From assembly GCA_945860515.1 (NCBI GenBank), contig CAMARI010000005.1, positions 1 to 40,112 of the forward strand: a stretch of 40,112 nt of DNA, read 5' to 3'. Shown here piece by piece: positions 15,016 through 23,324 of the stretch. The translations under genes were made by a program, and so were the position numbers. Below the pieces are notes generated by a model, which was given only the letters and a program-made list of their open reading frames with translations, was not told the DNA's origin and ran no database searches. Numbering within the stretch: position 1 is the first letter of the stretch; each line of letters begins with the position of its first letter. The DNA is from Polaromonas sp. YR568. GTDB lineage: Bacteria; Pseudomonadota; Gammaproteobacteria; Burkholderiales; Burkholderiaceae_C.

Positions 15016-15642
15016 TCAAGGGTAAGCAGCTCTGAATTGAATAGCGTTTGCAGTCACCGCGTCTGCCGCCATGCCGGGTTTGTACAGCGCTGACCCAATC
15101 CCAAAACCGTTTGCTCCGGCATTCAGGTAAGCCGCCATGCTCTCTGGCGTGATGCCGCCCACCGGCAACACCACGGTGCTGGCCGGCAAGACAGCTCGCA
15201 GCGCCTTGATGACAGCAGGTGTTGCCATCTCAGCCGGAAACATCTTCAAGCCTGCCGCCCCAGCATCGAGCGCTGCAAATGCCTCGGTGGCCGTCATCAC
15301 CCCCGGCAGGCAGACCAAGCCCAGGCGCACCGCTTCGCGCACCACGGCGGGGTTGAAGTGGGGAGAAACGATGAGCTGCCCGCCAGCGGCATGAACGTTA
15401 CGCACGTCGCTTGGCGTCAACACGGTTCCAGCGCCCACCATGGCTTGCGGGAAGGCCTCCACCATCGCAGCGATGCTGTCAAGCGGCTGGGGCGAGTTAA
15501 GGGGTACCTCGATCAGCACCCAGCCCGTGCTGACAAGCGCCTGCCCGATGGGTAAAGCCTCTGCAGGTGTTACGCCTCGCAAAATGGCGATCAGCGGCAA
15601 TGCGCTGAGCGCCGTGTTGAATTTTTGATGCAAGTTGGTCAT
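15016..15642 (-). CDS. dgoA: 2-dehydro-3-deoxy-6-phosphogalactonate aldolase
   Basis: A 208-residue class I aldolase of the KDPG/KDPGal type that cleaves 2-keto-3-deoxy-6-phosphogalactonate into pyruvate and glyceraldehyde 3-phosphate. The active-site glutamate is in LIEVPLNSP, and the Schiff-base lysine in GAAGLKMFPAE. The PLNSP motif favours KDPGal over KDPG aldolase, and the adjacent kinase agrees. It overlaps the end of the kinase gene by four bases (ATGA) and is the last gene of the minus-strand operon. Confidence 0.93.
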   Translation of the reverse strand: MTNLHQKFNTALSALPLIAILRGVTPAEALPIGQALVSTGWVLIEVPLNSPQPLDSIAAMVEAFPQAMVGAGTVLTPSDVRNVHAAGGQLIVSPHFNPAVVREAVRLGLVCLPGVMTATEAFAALDAGAAGLKMFPAEMATPAVIKALRAVLPASTVVLPVGGITPESMAAYLNAGANGFGIGSALYKPGMAADAVTANAIQFRAAYP

Positions 15643-16544
15643 GGTGCGTGCAGCGTATCAGCGATTTTGCGCAGCCCGTGCCAGGTAGCCTGGTGACCGA
15701 CGCAGCGGGTCGCGACGCCAAGCTGGCTCAAGGCGCGTTCGTATTTTGTGGTCAAGCTGTCAGCGCCCACCAGCACCACACTGTCGCCGCGCTGGAGCTG
15801 CTGGCATTTGATTTCTTCACCAATTACCAGGCCAGACAAATAGCTCGGCAATGCTTCTGTAGCCATGCGCTTGAACAGCGACAGCGTGCGGGTGCTAAAG
15901 GCGGTGTGCAGCAGGCCATCGCCATGCAGCGCGCAGGCCACGCCTTGTTCAAAAGCGGCGTCGTTGTGCGGGGTGTCACCCGAAGGCAGTGTGCGCGCCA
16001 GGATGGAATGCTGGCGCAGCAAGGCGTAAAACTCGCCCGTCATCCAGGTTGAAAAACCAGTCACACGCCGGTCCGACACGGTGACCCATTTGCTGTGCGT
16101 GCCGGGCAGCACCAGGCACGCATGCTGCAAGGCCAACAATTCAAGTGCACCAAACGCTTGGGTTTCTTCGCCCCGCATCACATCGGGCACGCCGTCTTTG
16201 TCGATGCTCAGGCCCGGAACAATCGCGATACGACCCGGCCCATTGAAAGTGACCCAAGCCAGATGACCGGCTATATCGGCAAACCCAGCCGGGCAAGGGC
16301 AGTAGGGCGCTTCCAGCCAGCCCTGCTGGCTGCCCGCCATACCGGCGATCAGGCACAGCCCGCCGGGTTGCATCCAGTCGCCAAAGCAGCTGTCAAACAC
16401 CGCTGCAAAACCGCCTTGCCCCGCCGCCCTGTCAACCGTCAGAATCCCCCGCGCAAACGTGCGCTCTTCAAGCACGCGACCATCTTCTGCAATCAAAGCG
16501 CCGCGCAATGACGATGTGCCCCAGTCGAGGGCCACAAGATGCAT
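15639..16544 (-). CDS. dgoK: 2-dehydro-3-deoxygalactonokinase
   Basis: Phosphorylates 2-keto-3-deoxy-galactonate at C6, feeding the aldolase. With the start at 16544, one base after the dehydratase stop, the protein has 301 residues, opening MHLVALDWGTSSLRGAL with the ASKHA phosphate-1 motif D-W-G-T-S. CLIAGMAGSQQGWLEAPY and LVLPGTHSKWV are characteristic of DgoK. An upstream in-frame extension would lie within the dehydratase gene and is rejected. Translation is coupled to both neighbours. Confidence 0.94.
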   Translation of the reverse strand: MHLVALDWGTSSLRGALIAEDGRVLEERTFARGILTVDRAAGQGGFAAVFDSCFGDWMQPGGLCLIAGMAGSQQGWLEAPYCPCPAGFADIAGHLAWVTFNGPGRIAIVPGLSIDKDGVPDVMRGEETQAFGALELLALQHACLVLPGTHSKWVTVSDRRVTGFSTWMTGEFYALLRQHSILARTLPSGDTPHNDAAFEQGVACALHGDGLLHTAFSTRTLSLFKRMATEALPSYLSGLVIGEEIKCQQLQRGDSVVLVGADSLTTKYERALSQLGVATRCVGHQATWHGLRKIADTLHAP

Positions 16545-16545
16545 G

Positions 16546-18288
16546 TTAGTGGTTGTCCCGTGGTACGGCAGACCCACGCTTGCCCACCAGAAAGTCCATG
16601 TCCACGCCTTCATCGGCTTGCAGCACGTGGTCGATGTAAAGCTTGTAGTAGCCCGATGCCATGGCCGGCTCGGGTGCCTTCCAGGCGGCGCGGCGCTTGG
16701 CCAACTCGTCGTCGCTCACATGCAAATGCAGCAGGCGCTTGGGCACATTCAGCTCAATCAGGTCGCCGTTTTGCACCAGGGCCAGCGGCCCGCCGGCGGC
16801 GGCTTCTGGTGCGGTGTGCAGCACCACAGTACCGTAAGCCGTGCCGCTCATGCGGGCATCGCTGATGCGCACCATGTCGGTGATGCCTTTTTTCAGCACC
16901 TTGGGCGGCAGCGGCATATTGCCCACCTCTGCCATGCCGGGGTAGCCCTTGGGGCCGCAGTTTTTCAGCACCATCACGCAGTTCTCGTCAATGTCGAGGT
17001 TGTCGTCATCAATGCGTGCGTGAAAGTCTTCAATGTTTTCAAACACCACGGCGCGGCCGGTGTGCACCATCAGCGCAGGGGTGGCGGCGCTGGGCTTGAT
17101 GACCGCACCGCGTGGCGACAAGTTACCGCGCAGCACGGCAATGCCAGCTTTGTCTTTGAAGGGCTCGCTCAGCGGCTTGATGACTTCGGTGTTGTAGTTT
17201 TGCGCGTCCGCTATGTTCTGGCCCATCGTTTGGCCGTTGGCGGTGATGGCGTCCAAGTGCAGATGCTGTGCGATTTCTTTCATCACCACCGGCAGGCCGC
17301 CCGCATAGCAAAAATCTTCCATTAAGAATTTGCCGGACGGTTGCAGGTTCACCAGGCAAGGCAGCTCGCTGGCCAGGCGGTCAAAGTCATCGAGTTCCAG
17401 TTTGACGCCAATACGACCAGCCATGGCAATCAAATGAATCACCGCATTGGTGGAGCCGCCAATGGCCGCCAGCGTTTTGATGGCGTTTTCAAACGCCTGG
17501 CGCGTCAAGATTTTTGAAAGCACCAGGTCTTCGTGCACCATCGCAACGGCACGTCGCCCGGCCATCCGGGCCAGTACATTGCGCCTGCCGTCGACTGCCG
17601 GGTAAGCGGCGTTACCCGGCAGACCAATGCCAAGCGCCTCGACCATGCTGGCCATGGTGCTGGCGGTGCCCATCGTCATGCAGTGGCCGTGGCTGCGGTG
17701 CATGCAGCTTTCGGCTTCAAAAAAATCAGCCAGCTTGAGCGTGCCCGCACGTACCTGCTCGCTCATGCTCCACACGCCGGTGCCGCTGCCCAGCTCTTGG
17801 CCGCGCCATTTGCCGCTCAGCATCGGCCCGCCGCTCACGCCCACAGTTGGCAGGTCGACGCTGGCTGCCCCCATCACCAGCGATGGTGTAGTTTTGTCGC
17901 AGCCCATCAGCAGCACCACACCGTCAATCGGGTTGCCGCGAATGCTTTCTTCAACGTCCATGCTGGCCAGGTTGCGGTACAGCATGGCGGTGGGCCGCAA
18001 GAGCGTTTCACCCAGCGACATGACCGGAAACTCCAGCGGAAAGCCGCCCGCTTCGTAGACGCCGATCTTGACTTGTTCGGCAATCGTGCGGAAGTGGCTG
18101 TTGCACGGCGTCAGCTCGCTGAAGGTATTGCAAATGCCAATCACGGGACGGCCATCAAACTGGTCGTGCGGCACGCCCTTGCCCTTGACCCAGCTCCGGT
18201 AGGCAAAACCGTCACGGTCTTGCCGGCCAAACCACTGCTGGCTGCGCAGGTCTTCAGGCTTTTTTTTTGGCGTTATCTTGTCGGTCAT
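16546..18288 (-). CDS. IlvD/Edd-family sugar-acid dehydratase (arabinonate/galactonate type)
   Basis: A 580-residue dehydratase. C62, C130 and C203 (in TPCNSHF, MGCDKTTPS, GHCMTMGT) line up with the three cysteines that hold the [2Fe-2S] cluster in characterised L-arabinonate and D-xylonate dehydratases; E94, D131 and K132 match the magnesium ligands including the carbamylated lysine. The length and the N-terminal LRSQQWFG are typical of this subgroup rather than of dihydroxyacid dehydratase IlvD. It should convert an aldonic acid to its 2-keto-3-deoxy acid for DgoK. AAGGA precedes the ATG. It is the first gene of the operon and divergent from the regulator. Confidence 0.9.
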   Translation of the reverse strand: MTDKITPKKKPEDLRSQQWFGRQDRDGFAYRSWVKGKGVPHDQFDGRPVIGICNTFSELTPCNSHFRTIAEQVKIGVYEAGGFPLEFPVMSLGETLLRPTAMLYRNLASMDVEESIRGNPIDGVVLLMGCDKTTPSLVMGAASVDLPTVGVSGGPMLSGKWRGQELGSGTGVWSMSEQVRAGTLKLADFFEAESCMHRSHGHCMTMGTASTMASMVEALGIGLPGNAAYPAVDGRRNVLARMAGRRAVAMVHEDLVLSKILTRQAFENAIKTLAAIGGSTNAVIHLIAMAGRIGVKLELDDFDRLASELPCLVNLQPSGKFLMEDFCYAGGLPVVMKEIAQHLHLDAITANGQTMGQNIADAQNYNTEVIKPLSEPFKDKAGIAVLRGNLSPRGAVIKPSAATPALMVHTGRAVVFENIEDFHARIDDDNLDIDENCVMVLKNCGPKGYPGMAEVGNMPLPPKVLKKGITDMVRISDARMSGTAYGTVVLHTAPEAAAGGPLALVQNGDLIELNVPKRLLHLHVSDDELAKRRAAWKAPEPAMASGYYKLYIDHVLQADEGVDMDFLVGKRGSAVPRDNH

Positions 18289-18305
18289 AGGGAAAATCCT
18301 TAATT

Positions 18306-18320
18306 GATAAACATATTATC
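18306..18320. promoter_or_regulatory. Operator-like inverted repeat in the divergent intergenic region
   Basis: GATAA-ACATA-TTATC is a perfect 5-bp-arm inverted repeat in the 66-base space between the dehydratase and regulator starts. Good -10-like boxes overlap it on both strands (TATTAT at 18314-18319 on plus, GATAAT on minus), though no -35 box is convincing. A repressor bound here would block both operons; the FadR/GntR-type protein encoded next door is the natural candidate. Confidence 0.5.
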
Positions 18321-18354
18321 GTCATACCATTGCCCCGCCACCCTAGTAGTAACC

Positions 18355-19098
18355 ATGATCAAAAACGTCCACGGCAATACAGTTGACCATCTCGGAGAAG
18401 CCATCGTGGCGGGCCGCTACGGTGTGGGCGCGTCGATTCCGCCCGAGCCGGTGCTGTGCCTTGAACTGGGTGTCAGCCGCACGGTGGTGCGCGAGGCTGT
18501 CAAGTCACTGATTGCCAAGGGGTTGATGACCACCGGCCCCAAAGTCGGCACCCGTGTGTTGCCCCCAGAGCACTGGAACTGGTTTGACCCGGACGTGATT
18601 ACCTGGCAATCCCAGGCCGGTTTGACGCCAGAGTTTTTGCGCGATCTGCAAGACCTGCGCCGCGTGGTGGAGCCCGCAGCCGTGCGCTTGACGGCTGAAC
18701 GCGCAACCGCAGAAGATATTGCGCAGATTGAAGACGCTTACGCAGGCATGAAGCGCGCCGTCGACAGTGGTGGCGACTACGTGACCTTTGACCTGCGCTT
18801 TCACCAGGGCTTGCTGCGTGCTTGTGGCAACCGCATGCTGGTGCAAATGAGCAAGGCGCTGGGTGCACTGTTGCGCACCAGTTTCGAAATTTCGACACGC
18901 CGCAAAGACGGCCCGCGCAGCTCATTGCCGATGCACCGTGAGGTGCTGGACGCCGTCATTGCGCATGACCCGGACCGCGCAGAAAAAGCCATTCGCGTAT
19001 TGATTGACGGTGCGCGCAAAGATATCGAAGAAGTGCTGGCGTCGCGGCGCCGTTTGCCACGCTTGAACGAGCCTGCGCGAATGTTGAAAGTTGCGTGA
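18355..19098 (+). CDS. FadR-subfamily GntR transcriptional regulator
   Basis: A 247-residue regulator. The winged helix spans residues about 8-75 (VCL..ELGVSRTVVREAVKSLIAKGLM is the recognition region). The FCD ligand-binding domain follows (LRRVVEPAAVRLTAERA onward, with histidines in FHQGLL and MHREVLDA likely to hold a metal). Starting at 18355 places the HTH at the usual distance from the N-terminus. It presumably senses a sugar acid or its keto-deoxy derivative and controls the divergent catabolic and transport operons. The TRAP small-permease gene starts ten bases after its stop. Confidence 0.92.
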   Translation: MIKNVHGNTVDHLGEAIVAGRYGVGASIPPEPVLCLELGVSRTVVREAVKSLIAKGLMTTGPKVGTRVLPPEHWNWFDPDVITWQSQAGLTPEFLRDLQDLRRVVEPAAVRLTAERATAEDIAQIEDAYAGMKRAVDSGGDYVTFDLRFHQGLLRACGNRMLVQMSKALGALLRTSFEISTRRKDGPRSSLPMHREVLDAVIAHDPDRAEKAIRVLIDGARKDIEEVLASRRRLPRLNEPARMLKVA

Positions 19099-19108
19099 AA
19101 AAAACAAG

Positions 19109-19666
19109 ATGCAAAAAATATCAGACGCAACTATTCACTGGTTTTTCAAAGGCCTCGAATTGCTCATTGTGCTGTGCATGCTGGGCATGGTGGTCATGGT
19201 GTTTGGCAATGTGGTGCTGCGCTACGCTTTCAATACAGGCATCACGATTTCAGACGAAATGTCGCGCTACTGTTTTATCTGGCTGACCTACATCGGCGCG
19301 ATGGTGGCGATGCACGAAAAGGGGCATTTGGGCGTTGACACCCTGGTCAAGCACCTGGGTTTGACGGGCAAAAAAATCTGCCTGTTGTTGAGCGAAACCA
19401 TCATGCTGGGCTGCAATGCCCTGTTTTTTGTCGGCACCTTCAAGATGCATGATCTGCAGGTGACCAATATATCGCCGGTTGTCGGCATGTCGATGATCTG
19501 GGTCTTCGGCATTGGCTACATCGTCGCTATCGTGATGGGCATCATGAATGTGAATGTCATCTACCGCTTGCTGACCGGGCAGTTGTCTGAAGCCGAACTG
19601 GTGCAGGTGATTGAAACCGAGGGCTTGGCGGACGCCCAGAAGCAGCTTCATGGAGCCAAGCCATGA
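19109..19666 (+). CDS. TRAP transporter small permease (DctQ family)
   Basis: A 185-residue inner-membrane protein with four hydrophobic segments, including NVVLRYAFNTGI and the conserved DEMSRYCFIWLTYIGA after the first helix, which is diagnostic for DctQ. An alternative TTG six codons upstream would overlap the regulator gene; I prefer the ATG. It forms the permease with the large subunit, with which it overlaps by four bases. Confidence 0.93.
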   Translation: MQKISDATIHWFFKGLELLIVLCMLGMVVMVFGNVVLRYAFNTGITISDEMSRYCFIWLTYIGAMVAMHEKGHLGVDTLVKHLGLTGKKICLLLSETIMLGCNALFFVGTFKMHDLQVTNISPVVGMSMIWVFGIGYIVAIVMGIMNVNVIYRLLTGQLSEAELVQVIETEGLADAQKQLHGAKP

Positions 19667-20961
19667 CCGTCACGGTTTTCATTGTTAGCCTGCTGGCAGC
19701 CATGGCCATTGGCATGCCAATTGCCTATGCGCTGCTGGTGTGCGGCTTGAGCCTGATGGCCTTCCTGTCGATGACCAGCGGGCTGGTGACGTTTGACAGC
19801 CAGATCCTGGCCCAGCGTTTTGTCGAAGGCGCTGACAATTTTCCGCTGCTGGCCGTGCCCTTCTTTTTACTGGCCGGAGAGTTCATGAACGCGGGTGGCC
19901 TGAGCCGCCGCATTGTGAACCTGGCGATGGCGTGGGTCGGGCATTTTCGGGGCGGGCTGGGTTATGTCACGGTGATTGCTGCCGTCATCATGGCCTCACT
20001 GTCGGGCTCGGCGGTGGCTGACACGGCTGCGCTGGCCGCGCTGTTGATCCCCATGATGCGGGCTGCGGGCTACAACATTGGCCGTGCTTCGGGTTTGATC
20101 GCTTCCGGCGGCATCATCGCGCCTGTCATACCGCCATCGATTGGCATGATTATTTTTGGTGTCGCAGGTAATGTGTCGATCACCAAATTGTTTTTGGCCG
20201 GTATTGTGCCGGGCCTGTTGATGGGCGTGGCCATAGGCCTGACCTGGTGGTGGGTCGCCAAGCGAGAAAACGTGCAGCCAGCACCCAGGCTGGCCATGCC
20301 CGAGCGCTTGCGCATCACCGCCGAAGGTGGCTTCGCGCTGGCTCTGCCGGTGGTGATCATCGGCGGCATGAAGTTTGGTGTGTTCACGCCGACTGAAGCG
20401 GCGGTGGTGGCAGCGGTGTACAGCTTTGCGGTGGGCATGTTTATTTATCGTGAGCTGAAATGGTCAGCGCTGTATGGGCTGATATTGGCCGCTGGCAAGA
20501 CGACTGCCGTAGTGATGTTTTTGGTGGCCGCCGCCATGGTCAGCGCCTGGCTGATCACAGTGGCCAACATACCGACTGAAGTCGCCAAAATGATGGAGCC
20601 CTTCATGGGCAACAAGATGCTGCTGATGTTCATCATGATGGTGCTGGTGGTGATTGTCGGTACCGCGCTTGACTTCACGCCTACCGTGCTCATCTTGACC
20701 CCGGTACTGATGCCGCTGGTTTTAAAAGCTGGCATTGACCCCGTTTATTTTGGTGTGTTGTTTATCATGAATAATGCGATTGGCTTGATCACGCCGCCTG
20801 TGGGCACAGTGCTCAATGTTGTTTGCGGTGTCGCGAAAATCAGCATGGACGATGCCTTCAAAGGAGTGCTGCCCTTTTTGCTGGCCCAGCTCGCCGTCTT
20901 GTTTTTATTGATTGCTTTCCCTTCAATCGTCCTCGTTCCACTTCAATGGATGATGCGTTAG
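19663..20961 (+). CDS. TRAP transporter large permease (DctM family)
   Basis: A 432-residue membrane protein with about twelve hydrophobic segments. Family marks are LLAVPFFLLAGEFMNAGG, SGSAVADTAALAALLIPMM, IPPSIGMIIFGV and NAIGLITPPVGTVLNV. It carries out sodium-coupled import of the ligand delivered by the periplasmic binding protein. It starts with an ATGA overlap with the small permease. The substrate is inferred to be a sugar acid from the neighbouring catabolic genes. Confidence 0.95.
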   Translation: MTVTVFIVSLLAAMAIGMPIAYALLVCGLSLMAFLSMTSGLVTFDSQILAQRFVEGADNFPLLAVPFFLLAGEFMNAGGLSRRIVNLAMAWVGHFRGGLGYVTVIAAVIMASLSGSAVADTAALAALLIPMMRAAGYNIGRASGLIASGGIIAPVIPPSIGMIIFGVAGNVSITKLFLAGIVPGLLMGVAIGLTWWWVAKRENVQPAPRLAMPERLRITAEGGFALALPVVIIGGMKFGVFTPTEAAVVAAVYSFAVGMFIYRELKWSALYGLILAAGKTTAVVMFLVAAAMVSAWLITVANIPTEVAKMMEPFMGNKMLLMFIMMVLVVIVGTALDFTPTVLILTPVLMPLVLKAGIDPVYFGVLFIMNNAIGLITPPVGTVLNVVCGVAKISMDDAFKGVLPFLLAQLAVLFLLIAFPSIVLVPLQWMMR

Positions 20962-21000
20962 TTTTTTTCAGTGCTTTATTTTTATCAACAGGAGACAACC

Positions 21001-22020
21001 ATGTTTAAACGTAGAACTTTCAATCAGCTGGCACAGGCTCTGGCCATCGGCTCACTGCTCATCACCACCTCGGCGATGGCGCAATTTGCAGACCGCACCA
21101 TCAAGTTCACCAATGGCGTGAATGAAGACCACCCGGTCGGTGTGGGCGTCAAGAAGATGCAGGAAGTTTTGGCTGCCAAGACCGGCGGCAAGATGAAGAT
21201 CAACGCCTTTTGGGGTGGTTCGGCCGGCGGTGACTTGCCTGCTACCCAGGCCCTGCGTGCCGGCACGCAAGAGATGGTTTGCACATCCTCATCACCCCTG
21301 GTGGGCATTGTGAAAGAACTCGGCGCCTTTGACTTGCCTTTTCTTTTCGCGAATGAAAAAGAAGCCGATGCCGTGCTCGATGGCCCCGCTGGCGCCTACT
21401 TCAACAAGAAGCTTGAAGACGCAGGGCTGGTTAATCTGGCTTACTGGGAAAACGGTTTTAGAAACCTGACCAACAGCAAGCGTGCTGTGGCCAGGGCGGA
21501 AGATTTTGACGGCGTCAAGGTTCGCGTGATGCAAAACAATATTTTTCTTGACACCTTCAAAACCCTGGGCACCAATGCCGTGCCAATGGCCTTTGGTGAA
21601 GTCTTCACTGCACTGGAGACCAAAACCATTGACGGCCAGGAAAACCCGTTCGTCACGATTGAAACGTCCAAGTTCAATGAAGTGCAAAAGTTCTTGAGCG
21701 TGACACGCCATGCCTACACACCGTTTTTGATTTTGTACAGCAAAAAACTGTGGGACCAGCTCAGCCCGCAAGAGCAGGGCGTGCTGCGTGAAGCTGCGAT
21801 GGAAGGCCAAAAAGTACAACGTGCAGCCAACCGTTCATTGAACGAAAAGTCATTGACCAGCCTGAAAACCAAAGGCATGCAGGTCAATGAAGTCAGCCCG
21901 GCCGAGCAGCGCCGCATGTTCGAAAAAGTCAGGCCTGTGTATGACCGCAATGTGCCCACCATCGGTGCTGAAGCCGTGACGACGGTCTTGGACGCACTGA
22001 AGAGAGCACGCGGCGGCTAA
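21001..22020 (+). CDS. TRAP transporter substrate-binding protein (DctP family)
   Basis: A 339-residue periplasmic binding protein; the ATG at 21001 follows AGGAGACA. The signal peptide ends SAMAQ. The mature protein has the DctP signatures GAFDLPFLF, DGVKVRVMQNN (with the ligand-carboxylate arginine) and AMAFGEVFTALETKTIDGQENPF. It binds an organic acid and hands it to the two permeases encoded upstream. A terminator follows 20 bases after the stop, although the two enolase-superfamily genes continue in the same direction. Confidence 0.95.
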   Translation: MFKRRTFNQLAQALAIGSLLITTSAMAQFADRTIKFTNGVNEDHPVGVGVKKMQEVLAAKTGGKMKINAFWGGSAGGDLPATQALRAGTQEMVCTSSSPLVGIVKELGAFDLPFLFANEKEADAVLDGPAGAYFNKKLEDAGLVNLAYWENGFRNLTNSKRAVARAEDFDGVKVRVMQNNIFLDTFKTLGTNAVPMAFGEVFTALETKTIDGQENPFVTIETSKFNEVQKFLSVTRHAYTPFLILYSKKLWDQLSPQEQGVLREAAMEGQKVQRAANRSLNEKSLTSLKTKGMQVNEVSPAEQRRMFEKVRPVYDRNVPTIGAEAVTTVLDALKRARGG

Positions 22021-22040
22021 TTTGCTGAGGCGTTGATCAG

Positions 22041-22074
22041 AAAGCCGCGTGGAGTCATCCGCGCGGCTTTTTTT
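22041..22074 (+). terminator. Intrinsic terminator after the TRAP binding-protein gene
   Basis: AAAGCCGCG (22041-22049) pairs with CGCGGCTTT (22062-22070), followed by a T-run. The T-run runs straight into AGGAGC, the ribosome-binding site of the next gene, so this may be an attenuating rather than complete stop. Confidence 0.8.
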
Positions 22075-22085
22075 AGGAGCAAAAC

Positions 22086-23291
22086 TTGAAAATCACGCAA
22101 CTCGAAACCATACGGCTGGGCGAATTCCCGAACATTATTTGGGTGCGCCTGCACACCGACGAAGGTTTGACTGGCTTGGGCGAAACCTTCATGGGCGCGG
22201 CCGCTGTTGAGGCCTACTTGCATGAATGGGCCGCGCCAAAACTGCTCGGCCAAGACCCGCTGGCCATCGAGTCCCGCAACCGCGACATCACCGGTTACCT
22301 GGGCTGGCGCGGCTCGGGTGTCGAAACACGCGGCAACTCGGCCATCGACATTGCGCTGTGGGACATTTTTGGCAAAGCCGCCAACATGCCTGTGCACACC
22401 GCATTGGGTGGCAAAAGCCGTGACAGCATTCGTATTTACAACACCTGCGCTGGCTACCAGTATGTGCGTAGCGCGACCAACCAAACAACGTCCAATTGGG
22501 GATTGGGCAATGTGAGCAAAAACCAAGGGCCGTATGAAGACCTTCAGGGCTTTTTGAACAACGCAGGCGAGCTGGCGCAGTCGCTGCTGTCTGAAGGCAT
22601 CACCGCGATGAAGATCTGGCCTTTCGACATGGCCGCTGAAAAAAGCCATGGTCAGTACATCAGCCATGCTGATCTTGACGCGGCGCTGGAACCCTTCAAA
22701 AAAATCCGCGATGCTGTTGGCGACCAGATGGACATCATGGTCGAGTTTCACAGCCTGTGGCGCTTGCCGATGGCACAAAAAATCGCCCGTGCGCTCAAAC
22801 CGTTCAACACCTTCTGGCATGAAGACGCCATCCGCATGGACTCGCTCGATTTGCTCAAACAGTACGCGGTGGACTGCGAGGCATTGATCTGCGCCAGCGA
22901 AACCCTGAGCTACAAATGGGGCTTCAAAGACTACCTGCAAACCGGCGTGGCAGGGGTGGCCATGTTGGACCTGAGCTGGTGCGGCGGCCTGTCTGAGGCC
23001 CGCAAAATAGCCGCCATGGCCGACGCCTGGCAACTGCCCGTCGCCCCGCACGACTGCACCGGCCCGGTGGTGTGGGCCGCCTCCACCCACTTGTCGCTGC
23101 ACGCGCCCAACGCTCTGGTGCAAGAAAGCGTGCGTGCTTTTTTTACCGGTTGGTACAAAGAGCTGGTCACTGAGTTACCAGTGGTTGAAAACGGCATGAT
23201 CAGCCTGAACAACAAGCCCGGCTTGGGTCTGGAGCTGCTGCCCGACTTGCACAAGCGGGCAGATGCGGTGGTGCGAATCAGTAAAAGTTGA
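22086..23291 (+). CDS. Mandelate racemase/muconate lactonizing enzyme family protein 1
   Basis: A 401-residue enolase-superfamily enzyme. The N-terminal capping domain is residues 1-125. The barrel offers K176 (in TAMKIWPFD), metal-ligand positions E220 (MVEFHSLW), E246 (WHEDAIR) and E272 (ASETLSY), D295 and H322 (VAPHDCTGP). The KIWPF form lacks the K-x-K pair of classical mandelate racemases and is seen in sugar-acid dehydratases and cycloisomerases. It probably acts on the imported sugar acid or its lactone. AGGAGC lies upstream of the start. Which substrate it takes cannot be said. Confidence 0.88.
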   Translation: MKITQLETIRLGEFPNIIWVRLHTDEGLTGLGETFMGAAAVEAYLHEWAAPKLLGQDPLAIESRNRDITGYLGWRGSGVETRGNSAIDIALWDIFGKAANMPVHTALGGKSRDSIRIYNTCAGYQYVRSATNQTTSNWGLGNVSKNQGPYEDLQGFLNNAGELAQSLLSEGITAMKIWPFDMAAEKSHGQYISHADLDAALEPFKKIRDAVGDQMDIMVEFHSLWRLPMAQKIARALKPFNTFWHEDAIRMDSLDLLKQYAVDCEALICASETLSYKWGFKDYLQTGVAGVAMLDLSWCGGLSEARKIAAMADAWQLPVAPHDCTGPVVWAASTHLSLHAPNALVQESVRAFFTGWYKELVTELPVVENGMISLNNKPGLGLELLPDLHKRADAVVRISKS

Positions 23292-23324
23292 TCAAACGTC
23301 AATCCCACACGAAAGAACTGCATC

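Noticed and set aside
22017-23123. 368-codon antisense frame opposite the first enolase-superfamily gene
   Set aside because: Composition is Val/His/Gln-rich as in frame shadows; the plus-strand protein has a complete family pattern.
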